Source of the DNA: CAZGVW01 sp964529265
GTDB taxonomy: Bacteria; Planctomycetota; Phycisphaerae; Phycisphaerales; UBA1924
Assembly (NCBI GenBank): GCA_964529265.1
Contig: CAZGVW010000190.1
Coordinates: 46,153-110,152 of the forward strand
Reading direction: 5' to 3'
Length of the DNA stretch: 64,000 bases
A model generated the notes under the pieces. It searched no databases and was not told where the DNA came from. It saw nothing but the letters and a program-made list of their open reading frames with translations. Positions within the stretch are counted from its first letter, which is position 1, and each line of letters begins with the position of its first letter. The position numbers were made by a program, and so were the translations under genes. Below, in pieces: positions 1 to 8,126 of this stretch.

Positions 1-386
1 GCCTCGCGCCGCTCATTCTCCGCGATCCGCGTCAGGATCCGCGTCCCGACGTCGTCCACGTCCACCCCGATCGCCTCCGCCAGCGCGATGATCGACCGGT
101 CATACGGCTGCGCGAACATCACCGGGTCCACAAACACCCGCCGACCCACGCGCGTCGCAGCCAGCACACGCCCTCGCCGGTCCAGCAGATCGCCCCGCGG
201 CGCCAGCTCCGAGCGCGACGCCACCCGATCGTCAATGTGCCCCGCCAGCCGCGCCCCCGGCGCGATCTGCAACTGCGCCACCCGCAGCAGCACGATCACG
301 AACAGCGCCGTCATCCCGATCATGCCGATGCGCCCGACCAGCAGCGCCCGACCATCCGCGCCGCGGTTCATTCCGGCTCCGCTCAT
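1..386 (-). CDS. ftsI: FtsI/PBP2-type penicillin-binding protein, N-terminal part
   Basis: This is the N-terminal 128 residues of a class B penicillin-binding protein, the septal peptidoglycan transpeptidase; the rest lies beyond base 1. A short cytoplasmic head is followed by one membrane segment at about residues 17-38. Next comes the start of the PBP dimerisation domain, with the typical motif RGDLLDRRGRVLA at about residues 63-75. The active-site serine region is not in the window. The ATG at 386 overlaps the stop of the upstream ftsL-like gene (ATGA, 383-386), so the two are probably translated together. Position at the end of an rsmH-ftsL string is the standard division and cell wall (dcw) order. 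The identification as a class B PBP is firm; ftsI rather than another class B PBP rests on context. Confidence 0.88.
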   Translation of the reverse strand, partial: MSGAGMNRGADGRALLVGRIGMIGMTALFVIVLLRVAQLQIAPGARLAGHIDDRVASRSELAPRGDLLDRRGRVLAATRVGRRVFVDPVMFAQPYDRSIIALAEAIGVDVDDVGTRILTRIAENERRE

Positions 387-754
387 GGCGTCCGACGCTC
401 CATCGGCTCCGGCCCCTGCCCCCCCGGAACCCCCGGAACCCCGGAAACCCCCGGCGCCGGCAACCCCGCCGCGAGCGACATCGCCGCCTCCGGCCCCCGC
501 GGCTTCGCCTGGTTCAGCAGCACAGGCGCCATCGGGTCCAGCCCCGCCTGCGCAATCAGCGATTCCACGCTCAACGGCTGCGTCCGCTCCGCAATCTGCA
601 CGCGCAGTTTCCAGATCGTCTCATCGTGCGCCGCAATCCGCGCCTGCAGTTGCGCCAGATCATGCGCAATCTGCACCCGCTGCTGCCGCACCGAAAGCAG
701 CGACGCCGCCGTCGCGCCCGCAATCAGCACCAGCGCCGAGAGTTTGCCCACCAC
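383..754 (-). CDS. ftsL: FtsL-like division protein with collagen-like tail
   Basis: A small bitopic protein of 123 residues. It has one membrane segment at about residues 5-22. A helix follows with heptad-like spacing, rich in Q, R and L (about 23-62), as in FtsL/DivIC proteins that recruit the septal synthase. The GTG at 754 is preferred because a GGAGGA motif lies six bases upstream; the longer frame to 892 would overlap the LysM gene by 90 bases. The last 25 residues are Pro/Gly-rich (PGVSGVPGVPGG), encoded by tandem 9-base repeats, which is unusual for FtsL. FtsL sequences diverge strongly, so the name rests on size, topology and position between rsmH and ftsI. The function is inferred. 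Confidence 0.72.
   Translation of the reverse strand: MVGKLSALVLIAGATAASLLSVRQQRVQIAHDLAQLQARIAAHDETIWKLRVQIAERTQPLSVESLIAQAGLDPMAPVLLNQAKPRGPEAAMSLAAGLPAPGVSGVPGVPGGQGPEPMERRTP
421..456. repeat. 9-base tandem repeat in the ftsL-like gene
   Basis: Four adjoining 9-base units of the form CCCCCGGAA, with variants CCCCGGAAA and CCCCCGGCG. Read on the minus strand they encode the Gly/Pro/Val/Ser collagen-like tail of the FtsL-like protein. A related 9-base tract occurs outside coding sequence at 9870-9914. Confidence 0.8.
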
Positions 755-801
755 GTCCGGTCCTCCAATGCCCCCCGGGGGCGGGGGCGGTCGCGGGGGC
801 G

Positions 802-1755
802 TCACCGCGCGGGAAGCTTCAGCACCGTCCCCGCAGGCACCACGTCCGGATCGTCGAGCACGTCGTCGTTCAGATCCGCGATCTCCTGCCACCGCCGGGC
901 CGACCCCAGTTGCGACTTCGCGATGTCGCCCAGCGTCTCGCCCTTCTTCACCTTGTGCCGCCGTGACGGCGAGCTGGAAGCCTGCCGCGATTCCCGCGGC
1001 GACACGGCCTTGGACGGCGCAATGCGCTCCTGCTCAAGCCCCTTCGCAGGGGCCCCCGCGGGCCGCCTCCCCAGCAGCACATCCTTCGATGGCACGAACA
1101 GCGTCACGCCCGCCCGCACCGTCTCCTCATCCACCACGCGGTCGCGATTGAACTGCGCGAGTTTCCGGTACAGCGAGCCGTCGCCGTAATGCTTCTTCGC
1201 GATCCCCCAGAGCGATTCTCCATCCTGCACAACATGCGTCGGCGCGCCATCGCGCGGATCCGTCGATGCCAGGGCTGCGCCCCCATCGCCCGCCGCCGCG
1301 CCCTTCACCCGATCAATCTCCTGCCTCAGCGCCGCCTCCTGCTCGTCCATGCCCGTCCGGTGCGTCGGCGGCACATGAAGCGCCACCGCCTCGTGCGATT
1401 GCCCGACCTGCTGTCCCATGTCGATGATCGTCGGTCCGACCCGATCCGCCCAACCCTTGGCCGTCTCCAGCGCATCCGCGAGCACCGAGGGCCCCGCGCC
1501 GTCTCCGCTCTCCATGCCGCCAAGCGCCCCCGCCGGAGGCGCTTCGATGCTCGCCGCCGCGGTCAGCCGCATCGCCGCCACGTCGCCAAGTTCCTCCTCG
1601 GCGTCGAAGTCCGTCAGGTCGCTCGCCGCCTCGACCCGTGTCGCCTCGCCCAGGCGGGCGCTTCGGCCCGCTGAGAAATGGTCGGAGATGACCACCCCGA
1701 CCACCAGCACCAGGGCGAAACCGATCAGCACGGCGAGTTTGTGTTCACGCGTCAT
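802..1755 (-). CDS. Membrane-anchored protein with two LysM domains
   Basis: A 317-residue protein with an N-terminal membrane anchor at about residues 7-25 (LAVLIGFALVLVVGVVI) and a long low-complexity periplasmic linker. Two LysM peptidoglycan-binding domains follow. The first begins THVVQDGESLWGIAKKHYGD at about residue 169; the second begins HKVKKGETLGDIAKSQL and runs to the C-terminus. LysM domains bind N-acetylglucosamine polymers such as peptidoglycan. The ATG at 1755 directly precedes the membrane segment; the frame extends further upstream but without membrane-protein character. It lies between rsmH and the ftsL-like gene, so a role in septal wall binding or synthesis is likely but inferred. 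No catalytic domain is visible. Confidence 0.85.
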   Translation of the reverse strand: MTREHKLAVLIGFALVLVVGVVISDHFSAGRSARLGEATRVEAASDLTDFDAEEELGDVAAMRLTAAASIEAPPAGALGGMESGDGAGPSVLADALETAKGWADRVGPTIIDMGQQVGQSHEAVALHVPPTHRTGMDEQEAALRQEIDRVKGAAAGDGGAALASTDPRDGAPTHVVQDGESLWGIAKKHYGDGSLYRKLAQFNRDRVVDEETVRAGVTLFVPSKDVLLGRRPAGAPAKGLEQERIAPSKAVSPRESRQASSSPSRRHKVKKGETLGDIAKSQLGSARRWQEIADLNDDVLDDPDVVPAGTVLKLPAR

Positions 1756-1879
1756 TGGGCGAGCGTCCTTGCAACATCCGGGCGTCCGCGAGTCGCCGCC
1801 GGGGAGCCCGTTCGCCCGGCGTCTCTGATAATCCACGCCCGGACCCGCCGGCCCGCCACGTGACTCGCATCCCCCGGGC

Positions 1880-2863
1880 TCATCCCGGGAGCGCAATCGC
1901 CCGCAACTTCGCCGACCTCGATCGCGGGTTGGCCGCGACCTCCGCCTCATCCGCCTCCACAGGCTTCCTGGTCAGCGCCTGCGCCAAACCCTGCCGCACC
2001 AAGTCCCCAAATGCCTGCTTCACCATCCGGTCTTCCAGCGAGTGAAAGGAGATCACTGCGATCCGCGCTCCCGGCCGCAGCCACACCGCCGCGGCTTTGC
2101 CGCCCGTCGCCAGCGCCACCGCGGCGCGGCGGATGGCTTCCAGCAGCGCCCCGAGGCTGCCGAGTTCATCGTTGACCGCGATCCGCAACGCCTGAAAGGT
2201 TTTCGTAGCAGGGTCGATCCGCGACATCCCACGCTGTTTCCCGATGGCTGAACGGACAATCTGGGCGAGTTGAGCGGTGGTCTGTATCGGCCCCTCGCTT
2301 CGGGCGGCGACAAGTTTTCGGGCGATCACCCGGTGGGCCCGCTCCTCCCCGAAATCGCGCAGGATCTCCCCAAGGTCCTGCTCGGGCAGCGTGTTCACGA
2401 GGTCCGCCGCAGTGACCGGGCCTGAGGGGTCGAACCGCATGTCCAGCGGCCCCTCGCGCATGAAACTCAATCCCCGCGACGCGTCCTCCATCTGGGGCGA
2501 CGCGAAGCCCAGGTCAGCCAACACCACGTCCGCGGCCAGCCCCTGCTCCACGAGCCGCCGCGGAGCATCGGCGAAGTTTCCCTGGAGTGCGACCACACGA
2601 GGCGCTGCCCCCCTGTCCCCGCGGACCCGCGCTTCCGACCGCGAGAGGTTCGCCGGATCGGCATCGTTCAGAGCGATGACGCCCTTTGGACCCAGCCGCG
2701 CGGCGATCGCGGCCGCGTGTCCTCCCATTCCCGCTGTGCAATCGAGCGCCGTCTCTCCGCTGTGAGGATCGAGCGCCCCAAGCGTCTCTCGGAGCAGGAC
2801 CGGGATGTGCGAAGGTGACTCCAATGGGCGCCGCTCGTGGCCAGTACCATACCGCCCAATCAT
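1880..2863 (-). CDS. rsmH: 16S rRNA (cytosine(1402)-N(4))-methyltransferase RsmH
   Basis: RsmH (MraW) methylates N4 of C1402 in 16S rRNA using S-adenosylmethionine. Family signatures are clear: HIPVLLRETLGAL near the N-terminus, the SAM-binding segment ALDCTAGMGGHAAAIA, the motif DLGFASPQMEDASRGLSF, and near the C-terminus the signature VISFHSLEDRMVKQAF. The length of about 327 residues is normal. The start is uncertain. The ATG at 2863 overlaps head-to-head with the ATG of the divergent peptidase gene (2862), and neither has a clear Shine-Dalgarno. A TTG at 2824, just before the conserved HIPVLL block, is a reasonable alternative. It is the first gene of the minus-strand division cluster. 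Confidence 0.95.
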   Translation of the reverse strand: MIGRYGTGHERRPLESPSHIPVLLRETLGALDPHSGETALDCTAGMGGHAAAIAARLGPKGVIALNDADPANLSRSEARVRGDRGAAPRVVALQGNFADAPRRLVEQGLAADVVLADLGFASPQMEDASRGLSFMREGPLDMRFDPSGPVTAADLVNTLPEQDLGEILRDFGEERAHRVIARKLVAARSEGPIQTTAQLAQIVRSAIGKQRGMSRIDPATKTFQALRIAVNDELGSLGALLEAIRRAAVALATGGKAAAVWLRPGARIAVISFHSLEDRMVKQAFGDLVRQGLAQALTRKPVEADEAEVAANPRSRSAKLRAIALPG

Positions 2864-3911
2864 GCGCACACCATCACACCGTCGCTTCGGGCTCGCCGCC
2901 GCTGCTCTTGCGCTCGCGCTCCCCGCGGGCTGCCTGCCCCAGCGAGTCGTCATCGACCTCAAGGCCGGCGGCGCCGAACTCAAGGAGTCCACGATCATTG
3001 TTGATGAGGGCGCCGCGGCCGCGCCCAAGGTGGCTCTCATCGAGGTCTCGGGGCTTATTGCCGGCGTCTCGGTCCCCGGGCTCTTTCAGCCCGGGCCCAA
3101 CCCCGTGGATGAACTGGTGGCCCGCCTCGACATGGCGGCCCGCGATCGCGCTGTGCGCGCCGTGGTGCTCCGCATCAACTCCACCGGGGGCACCGTCACC
3201 GGCAGCGAGACGATGGCTCGCGAGGTTCGCCGCTTTGCCGAGTCAACCGGCAAACCCGTGGTCTCCTCCATGGGCGAGGTCGCCGCCAGTGGCGGCTTCT
3301 TCGTCGCCGTCGCGGCCGATCGAGTCGTCGCGGAGCCCACGACGGTCACCGGGTCCATCGGCGTCATCATGCAGACCTTCAACATCGAGGGAACGCTCAA
3401 GATGATCGGCGCCAGCGCCCGCGCCGTGACCAGCGGCCCCAACAAGGACCTCGCCAGCCCATTCGCGCCCGAGCGCGAAGAGCAGTACGCCATCCTGCAG
3501 GGCATGGTGGATGAGTTCTACGGCCGCTTCCGCGCCCACGTCATTCGCCGCCGGCCCTCCTTCGACGCCGCGGCAAACGACTGGGCCCTCGACGGCCGCG
3601 TGATCACAGGCGCCGAAGCGGAGCGGATCCACCTCGTGGACGAAACCGGCGGCGTCCGCGAGGCCTTCGCCGCCGCCAAGCGCCTCACGGACCTGCCCGC
3701 GGCCCGCCTCGTGACCTACCACGCGGATACGCGTTCGCCCCGGACGCCTTACTCCCCCACCGCTTCGGCGGGCGCACGCGGCGAAGCCGGCCCCGGAGGA
3801 ACGGCGGGGGCCGGAGGCGAGCGCGAGATCAATCTGCTGCAAATCAATGCGTCCGCCATGTGGGGCGGCCTGCCCGCGGCGCCGGGGTTCTACTTCCTCT
3901 GGGTGCCCTGA
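2862..3911 (+). CDS. sppA: S49 signal peptide peptidase family lipoprotein (SppA-like)
   Basis: A 349-residue serine protease of the SppA/S49 family, which degrades cleaved signal peptides or membrane-associated peptides. The N-terminus is a lipoprotein signal: Arg-rich start, hydrophobic run and lipobox LPAGC with the acceptor Cys at residue 24. The ClpP-like core runs from about residue 56 to 290. The predicted nucleophile is Ser143 in GEVAASGGFF, and the predicted general base is Lys195 in GPNKDLASPF, both matching the family dyad. The C-terminal 50 residues are Ala/Gly/Pro-rich. A single S49 domain of this size resembles the short bacterial SppA. The start overlaps head-to-head with rsmH. 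A lipid-anchored SppA is somewhat unusual; most have a transmembrane helix. Confidence 0.88.
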   Translation: MRTPSHRRFGLAAAALALALPAGCLPQRVVIDLKAGGAELKESTIIVDEGAAAAPKVALIEVSGLIAGVSVPGLFQPGPNPVDELVARLDMAARDRAVRAVVLRINSTGGTVTGSETMAREVRRFAESTGKPVVSSMGEVAASGGFFVAVAADRVVAEPTTVTGSIGVIMQTFNIEGTLKMIGASARAVTSGPNKDLASPFAPEREEQYAILQGMVDEFYGRFRAHVIRRRPSFDAAANDWALDGRVITGAEAERIHLVDETGGVREAFAAAKRLTDLPAARLVTYHADTRSPRTPYSPTASAGARGEAGPGGTAGAGGEREINLLQINASAMWGGLPAAPGFYFLWVP

Positions 3912-3930
3912 CGGCGAATGCATCAGCGCC

Positions 3931-4040
3931 GGCTTCAGGCCGTTTCAACGGCCTTGCTCGCTTGCAGGCCTCGGCTTCAGCCGTGGTCAACGCCATCACC
4001 CGCGCTTCCAGCCCGTTTCAACGGGCTTCCACGCTCCGCG
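3931..4040. repeat. Cluster of three imperfect palindromic repeats
   Basis: Three related units lie between the convergent sppA-like and lipB genes. Each has a GGCTTCAG-like lead followed by a palindrome. The first palindrome, 3937-3954, is a perfect inverted repeat (AGGCCGTT-TC-AACGGCCT). The third, 4010-4027, is also perfect (AGCCCGTT-TC-AACGGGCT). The middle unit, around 3972-3993, is degenerate (CAGCCGTGGTCAACGCC). The two perfect copies differ by compensated bases, so pairing is conserved. They resemble REP-type intergenic elements and could also act as a bidirectional transcription stop. Confidence 0.7.
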
Positions 4041-4043
4041 GCT

Positions 4044-4862
4044 TCAGTCCTCGCCGCCCAGGTCATGGAGACCCATCCGCCGCACAACGGCGTCGTCGAA
4101 AGCCCGCGAGAGAGTGCTCTTCACCTCGCCCATTTCAGGGCAGGAAGCGCCGAGTTCCCGCTCCAGGCTCGTCACGCTGCGCCCCGCCAGCCCGCACGGG
4201 ACGATGAGATTGAAGTGATCGAGATTCGTTGAAACGTTCAGCGCCAGCCCGTGCGTTGAAACCCACCGGCCGACGCGCACACCCATCGCGCAGATCTTCC
4301 GCCCCGCCTGCGCCGAGCCGTTGCATGCGCCCCCGGGTGATTCCACTGTGGCGCCCTCGCCGCCCACCCACACGCCGGTGGCGCACACATCCCGATGCGC
4401 CTGCACGCCGAACGACCGGCACACGCCGATCACGATCTCCTCGAGCAGCCGCATGTAGTCGTGCAGCCCGAGCCTCAGCCGGTTGAGGTCGAGAATCGGG
4501 TATGCGATGAGCTGCCCCGGTCCGTGATACGTGATGTCGCCGCCACGGTCCGTCTCGGCGATCTCAACACCGGCAGCGCGCACCTGCGCTTCCGTGGCGA
4601 GCAGGTGCTGCCTCGCGGTGGGGCGACGGCTGACGGTGATCACGGGCGGATCATGCTCCAGCAGCAGCAGAAATCCGGCGCGCGTCTCCGCATCGCCTTC
4701 CCTGCGCCATGAGAGAACCTCGTCGCGCCGCGCTGCCTGAAGTTCGAGCCCGCGCTCATAGGACAGGCTGCCGTGATCCTCAACGATCAGCGCGGATTGC
4801 CGCGCCGAGGGTTCTCCGATGCCGCCCCGCGCCAAGCCTGGCTTTTCGACCGAATCCCTCAT
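4044..4862 (-). CDS. lipB: Octanoyl-[acyl-carrier-protein]:protein N-octanoyltransferase LipB
   Basis: LipB transfers octanoate from acyl carrier protein to lipoyl domains, the first step of lipoic acid synthesis. Hallmarks are the RGGDITYHGPGQ block at residues 106-117, Lys189 in the KICAMGVRVGRWVSTHG block, and the catalytic Cys223 in IVPCGL. The ATG at 4862 has AGGA seven bases upstream. At 272 residues it is longer than usual LipB (210-250). It carries an insertion of about 17 Gly/Ser/Ala-rich residues (about 168-186) between the GVWV strand and the catalytic Lys. No lipA is adjacent. The gene converges on the sppA-like gene with the palindromic repeats between. The identification is firm. 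Confidence 0.95.
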   Translation of the reverse strand: MRDSVEKPGLARGGIGEPSARQSALIVEDHGSLSYERGLELQAARRDEVLSWRREGDAETRAGFLLLLEHDPPVITVSRRPTARQHLLATEAQVRAAGVEIAETDRGGDITYHGPGQLIAYPILDLNRLRLGLHDYMRLLEEIVIGVCRSFGVQAHRDVCATGVWVGGEGATVESPGGACNGSAQAGRKICAMGVRVGRWVSTHGLALNVSTNLDHFNLIVPCGLAGRSVTSLERELGASCPEMGEVKSTLSRAFDDAVVRRMGLHDLGGED

Positions 4863-5058
4863 CGTGAAATCCTAGGACCACCAAGCAATCGCCCCGCGAA
4901 GAAAGTCCTTCACCCCCCTGCAACCACCCCGCTCATCCCTGCGAACAACCTGTATGGAGGAGATGGCGGCCGCGGGGCGCTCGCTCAACATGGCGAGCCG
5001 CCACCGCACGGCGCCGGCCGGGCCATGGCAGCCTAGCCACGCTCGGCCCGCGCCATTC

Positions 5059-6432
5059 TCACACCGGCGCCGTCGCGCGCATCGAAGCGATGGCCCTTTC
5101 GTACACCTCGACGCACTTCTTGGCAGCGCCTTCCCAGGTCAGCTTGCGCACTTCGAACGCGCCGTGTTCGCGCAGGGTCTGCGAGAGCGGTGGATGCCGC
5201 AGCACCGCGATGATCTTGTTCGCCATCTCGTCGATGTCCCAGAAATCCACTTTGAGCGCGTGCGTCAGCACCTCCGACACGCCCGAAGTCCGGCTGATGA
5301 TCACCGGCGTGTCGTGGCTCATCGCCTCCAGCGGCGCGATGCCGAAGGGCTCGCTCACCGAGGGCATCACGTAGAGGTCCGCCATCCGGAACACGCGCCG
5401 CACGTCAGCCCCGCGCAGGAAGCCCGTGAAGAGCACCTTCTGGCCGATCCCCATCTCCGCCGCCAGTTCGATCATGCGCCGCGTCATGTCCCCGGCGCCC
5501 GCGACGATGAACTTCACGTTGTCCATCTTTTCGAGAACCCGCTTCGCCGCGGCGATGAAGTACTCCGGCCCCTTCTGCATCGTGATGCGCCCGAGGAAGA
5601 GCACGATCCTGTCGCCCGCCTCCACCCGCATCTCCGGGCCCGGCTGCGGCAACTCCGCCTCCACCCCGTTGTAGACCACCGCGATCTTGTCCCCCGCGAC
5701 GCCGTACCGCTCCACGACGATGGATCGCGTGTACTCGCTCACCGCAACCACGAACATCGCCGCGTGCATCCCGCGGCGCTCGATGTCGTACACGCGCTGA
5801 TGCACGTTCACGCCTGATCGATCGAACTCCGTCGAGTGAATGTGCACCACCAGCGGCCTGCCCGTCGCACGTGCGATCGCCATTCCCGCGGGATACGTCA
5901 TCCAGTCGTGCGCGTGAACGACGTCGAACCGCTCCTTGCGCGCCACCGCCATCACGAGCCGCGCATACCGCTCCGCGTCTCCGACCACGTCGCCGTGGTA
6001 GTCGCCCCCGCGGGCGATCGGCGCCGCGGCGATCTCGCCCGGCCCGCTCACCGGCACGCCGGCGCTCCGCAGCGCCTCAACCTCGTTGGAGGCGCCGCTG
6101 CCCCCCGAGTGAATCTCCCCGGCGAGCGCCACCCCCCGCGAACCGCCGGGATAGGGGCTCGCCAGCGCCGCGGGCACCGCGCGGAAGACCACGCCCTGAA
6201 ACTCCCCGCTCGTGTAGGACTCAACACCCTCGTCCGCCGCCGATCCAACCGGCGACCCCTCGGGGCTCAGCAACTGCACGTGCGTGGCGTGCGACCGCTC
6301 CACCGCCTTCGGCAGCACGAACACCACGTTGTGACCCAGACGATCGAGCGCGCGCGTCAGCCCCTGGCACGCTGTGCCGAGACCGCCGGTGATGAACGGC
6401 GGAAACTCCCAACCCAGCATCAGGATCCGCAT
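5059..6432 (-). CDS. Glycosyltransferase, GT4/GT5-type (glycogen-synthase-like)
   Basis: A 457-residue GT-B fold glycosyltransferase. The N-terminal domain opens with MRILMLGWEFPPFITGGLG, like the ADP/UDP-glucose glycogen synthase entry motif (P-P-x-x-x-G-G-L-G). The C-terminal Glycos_transf_1 domain contains IVLFLGRITMQKGPEYF and the nucleotide-sugar-binding motif SEPFGIAPLEAMSHDTPV. The ATG at 6432 is chosen over an upstream frame extension because GGAGG lies just before it and the conserved N-terminus begins there. The sugar donor and acceptor cannot be told from sequence; glycogen or other alpha-glucan synthesis is plausible. The upstream small gene at 6474-6965 is 41 bases away on the same strand and may be co-transcribed. 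Confidence 0.88.
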   Translation of the reverse strand: MRILMLGWEFPPFITGGLGTACQGLTRALDRLGHNVVFVLPKAVERSHATHVQLLSPEGSPVGSAADEGVESYTSGEFQGVVFRAVPAALASPYPGGSRGVALAGEIHSGGSGASNEVEALRSAGVPVSGPGEIAAAPIARGGDYHGDVVGDAERYARLVMAVARKERFDVVHAHDWMTYPAGMAIARATGRPLVVHIHSTEFDRSGVNVHQRVYDIERRGMHAAMFVVAVSEYTRSIVVERYGVAGDKIAVVYNGVEAELPQPGPEMRVEAGDRIVLFLGRITMQKGPEYFIAAAKRVLEKMDNVKFIVAGAGDMTRRMIELAAEMGIGQKVLFTGFLRGADVRRVFRMADLYVMPSVSEPFGIAPLEAMSHDTPVIISRTSGVSEVLTHALKVDFWDIDEMANKIIAVLRHPPLSQTLREHGAFEVRKLTWEGAAKKCVEVYERAIASMRATAPV

Positions 6433-6473
6433 GCCGCCTCCGCCATGCGCGCCTCGCGGCGCGCATCCTGCGA

Positions 6474-6965
6474 TCAATCGTCCTCGTCCGAAGCCTCCAT
6501 GTCGCCCAGCGGCCGGAACGCCGCTTCATAGGCCAGCAGCCACTGCATCGCCGTTCTCGCCGCCGATGTCGCCGGCCGCTCGAGTTCGACCGGCAGCGGC
6601 GACCGGAACGTGAACAGCATGTCCTCACTCCGGAAGTGCTCCACGACCGGCGCCCCGTCCTCCCATCCCTGCTCGGCCAGTTCCTCCTCGATCAACTCCT
6701 CCATCTTGTCGCCCGTGTGGAGCAGGTCCGTCTCGATCGATTCGCTCAGCCACCGGTCCTTCATCACCAGGCTCACCCAGAGACACCCGCCATCCACCTC
6801 CAGCCGGTAGAACGCCGGCTCCGCCGCCTCCTTCGCCTGGCAGACAAGCATCCCGTCGCGAACGACCGCGCTCGCAAAAGCGCCCGCCCGCTCGGCCTCG
6901 TCGCGCACCGTGTGAAGGAGGGTCTGCACTGTCGAAGAAAGGGCCGCGGCGGGCGGCTTGGTCAT
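6474..6965 (-). CDS. Hypothetical protein, acidic, no recognised domain
   Basis: A soluble 163-residue protein with no signal peptide or membrane segment. The middle has alternating beta-strand-like stretches (ASAVVRDGMLVCQAKE, FYRLEVDGGCLWVSLVMKD). An acidic helix follows (DKMEELIEEELAEQGWEDG), and the C-terminus is DEDD-rich. The ATG at 6965 has GAGGAG six bases upstream, better than the preceding in-frame GTG at 6968. It precedes the glycosyltransferase on the same strand, so an accessory role is possible but unsupported. The family was not recognised. Confidence 0.7.
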   Translation of the reverse strand: MTKPPAAALSSTVQTLLHTVRDEAERAGAFASAVVRDGMLVCQAKEAAEPAFYRLEVDGGCLWVSLVMKDRWLSESIETDLLHTGDKMEELIEEELAEQGWEDGAPVVEHFRSEDMLFTFRSPLPVELERPATSAARTAMQWLLAYEAAFRPLGDMEASDEDD

Positions 6966-7127
6966 CACCGGCTCCTCTGTTCATCATCGGGGCCCCGCCC
7001 CGAAATCGAGCGGGGGGAGGATGATAACGGCGCCGGCCCGGCCGGGACGCACCCGGGATTCCGCGGATATCGCCGTTGCCGCGGGCCGTTCGACCTATGC
7101 TCCCCGTTCCCCGGCGCGAAACATCGC

Positions 7128-8126
7128 ATGACCGCCCCCGCCAGCCAATCCTGGACGACCCGATCGCTCCTTCGCTGGATGACCGAGGCGTTTTCCCGCG
7201 CCGAGATCGATTCGCCGCGTTTGTGCGCCGAAATGCTGCTTTCGCACGTCATCGGGTGCGATCGCCTCCGCCTCTACATGGAAGCCGACCGCCCCGCCTC
7301 CCCCCTGGAGCGCGAGAACCTGCGCTCCCTCGTCGCCCGGGCCCTGAAGCACGAGCCCGTCCAGTACCTCGTCGGCGAGGCGTGGTTCTTCTCCCTTCCC
7401 CTCCGGGCCGATTCCCGCGCCCTGATACCGCGGCCATCCACCGAGACACTTGTCGAGACCATCCTTCGCCACGCCCGAATGACCCCCGGCTTCGATCGCG
7501 CCACCATCGCCGACGTCTGCGCCGGAGGCGGCTGCATCGCGGTCGCGCTGCTCAAGAACCTGCCGGACGCCCGCGCCGCGGCGTGCGATATTTCTCTAAG
7601 AGCGCTCGAACTGGCGCGCGAAAACGCCCATCGGCACGGAGTAGGCGACCGAATGGACTTCCTGGACGGCGACCTGCTCGACCCCCTCCTCCGCCACCCC
7701 GCCGGGCGCGACCTCCACTACCTCGTCGCCAACCCCCCCTACATCCCCGACCATGAGTGGGAGGCGGTTCTGCCCAACGTGAAGGATTTCGAGCCGGAAT
7801 CCGCACTCCGCGGCGGGCCGGATGGCCTGCAGTTCGTCCGGCCCCTCCTTGAGCAGGGTCCGGCCCGACTGCGCCCGGGAGGCGTCATGGCGATCGAAAT
7901 TGCCGCTTCAACCGCGGAATTGGCGCTCGAACTCGCTTCAGCTCAGTCCGGCCTGGAGGCCCCGCGCATCGAGAACGACCTGGACGGCCTCCCCCGCGTG
8001 CTGATCGCCCGCCGGCGCGAAACCCGGCCCGCCCATACCGAGGCCCGGGTCAGCCAGCCGATCCGGCACGCGCCAGAAGGGCCTTCCGCACCTCGTCCAG
8101 AAGCCGCTCCATCTGGAACGGTTTGA
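7128..8126 (+). CDS. prmC: Peptide chain release factor N5-glutamine methyltransferase PrmC
   Basis: PrmC (HemK) methylates the Gln of the GGQ motif in release factors RF1 and RF2. The N-terminal helical domain (1-95) contains the family block HEPVQYLVGEAWFFSLPL. The Rossmann methyltransferase domain has a SAM motif DVCAGGGCIAV at about 129-139, where the usual acidic-G-T-G-S-G is replaced by C-A-G-G-G-C. The substrate-binding NPPY motif is at residues 202-205. The last 38 residues are a Pro/Ala-rich tail without family counterpart and overlap the convergent sensor-like gene by 77 bases. Length is 332 residues against a usual 280-290. Usual partners such as prfA are not adjacent. The identification is strong. 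Confidence 0.92.
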   Translation: MTAPASQSWTTRSLLRWMTEAFSRAEIDSPRLCAEMLLSHVIGCDRLRLYMEADRPASPLERENLRSLVARALKHEPVQYLVGEAWFFSLPLRADSRALIPRPSTETLVETILRHARMTPGFDRATIADVCAGGGCIAVALLKNLPDARAAACDISLRALELARENAHRHGVGDRMDFLDGDLLDPLLRHPAGRDLHYLVANPPYIPDHEWEAVLPNVKDFEPESALRGGPDGLQFVRPLLEQGPARLRPGGVMAIEIAASTAELALELASAQSGLEAPRIENDLDGLPRVLIARRRETRPAHTEARVSQPIRHAPEGPSAPRPEAAPSGTV

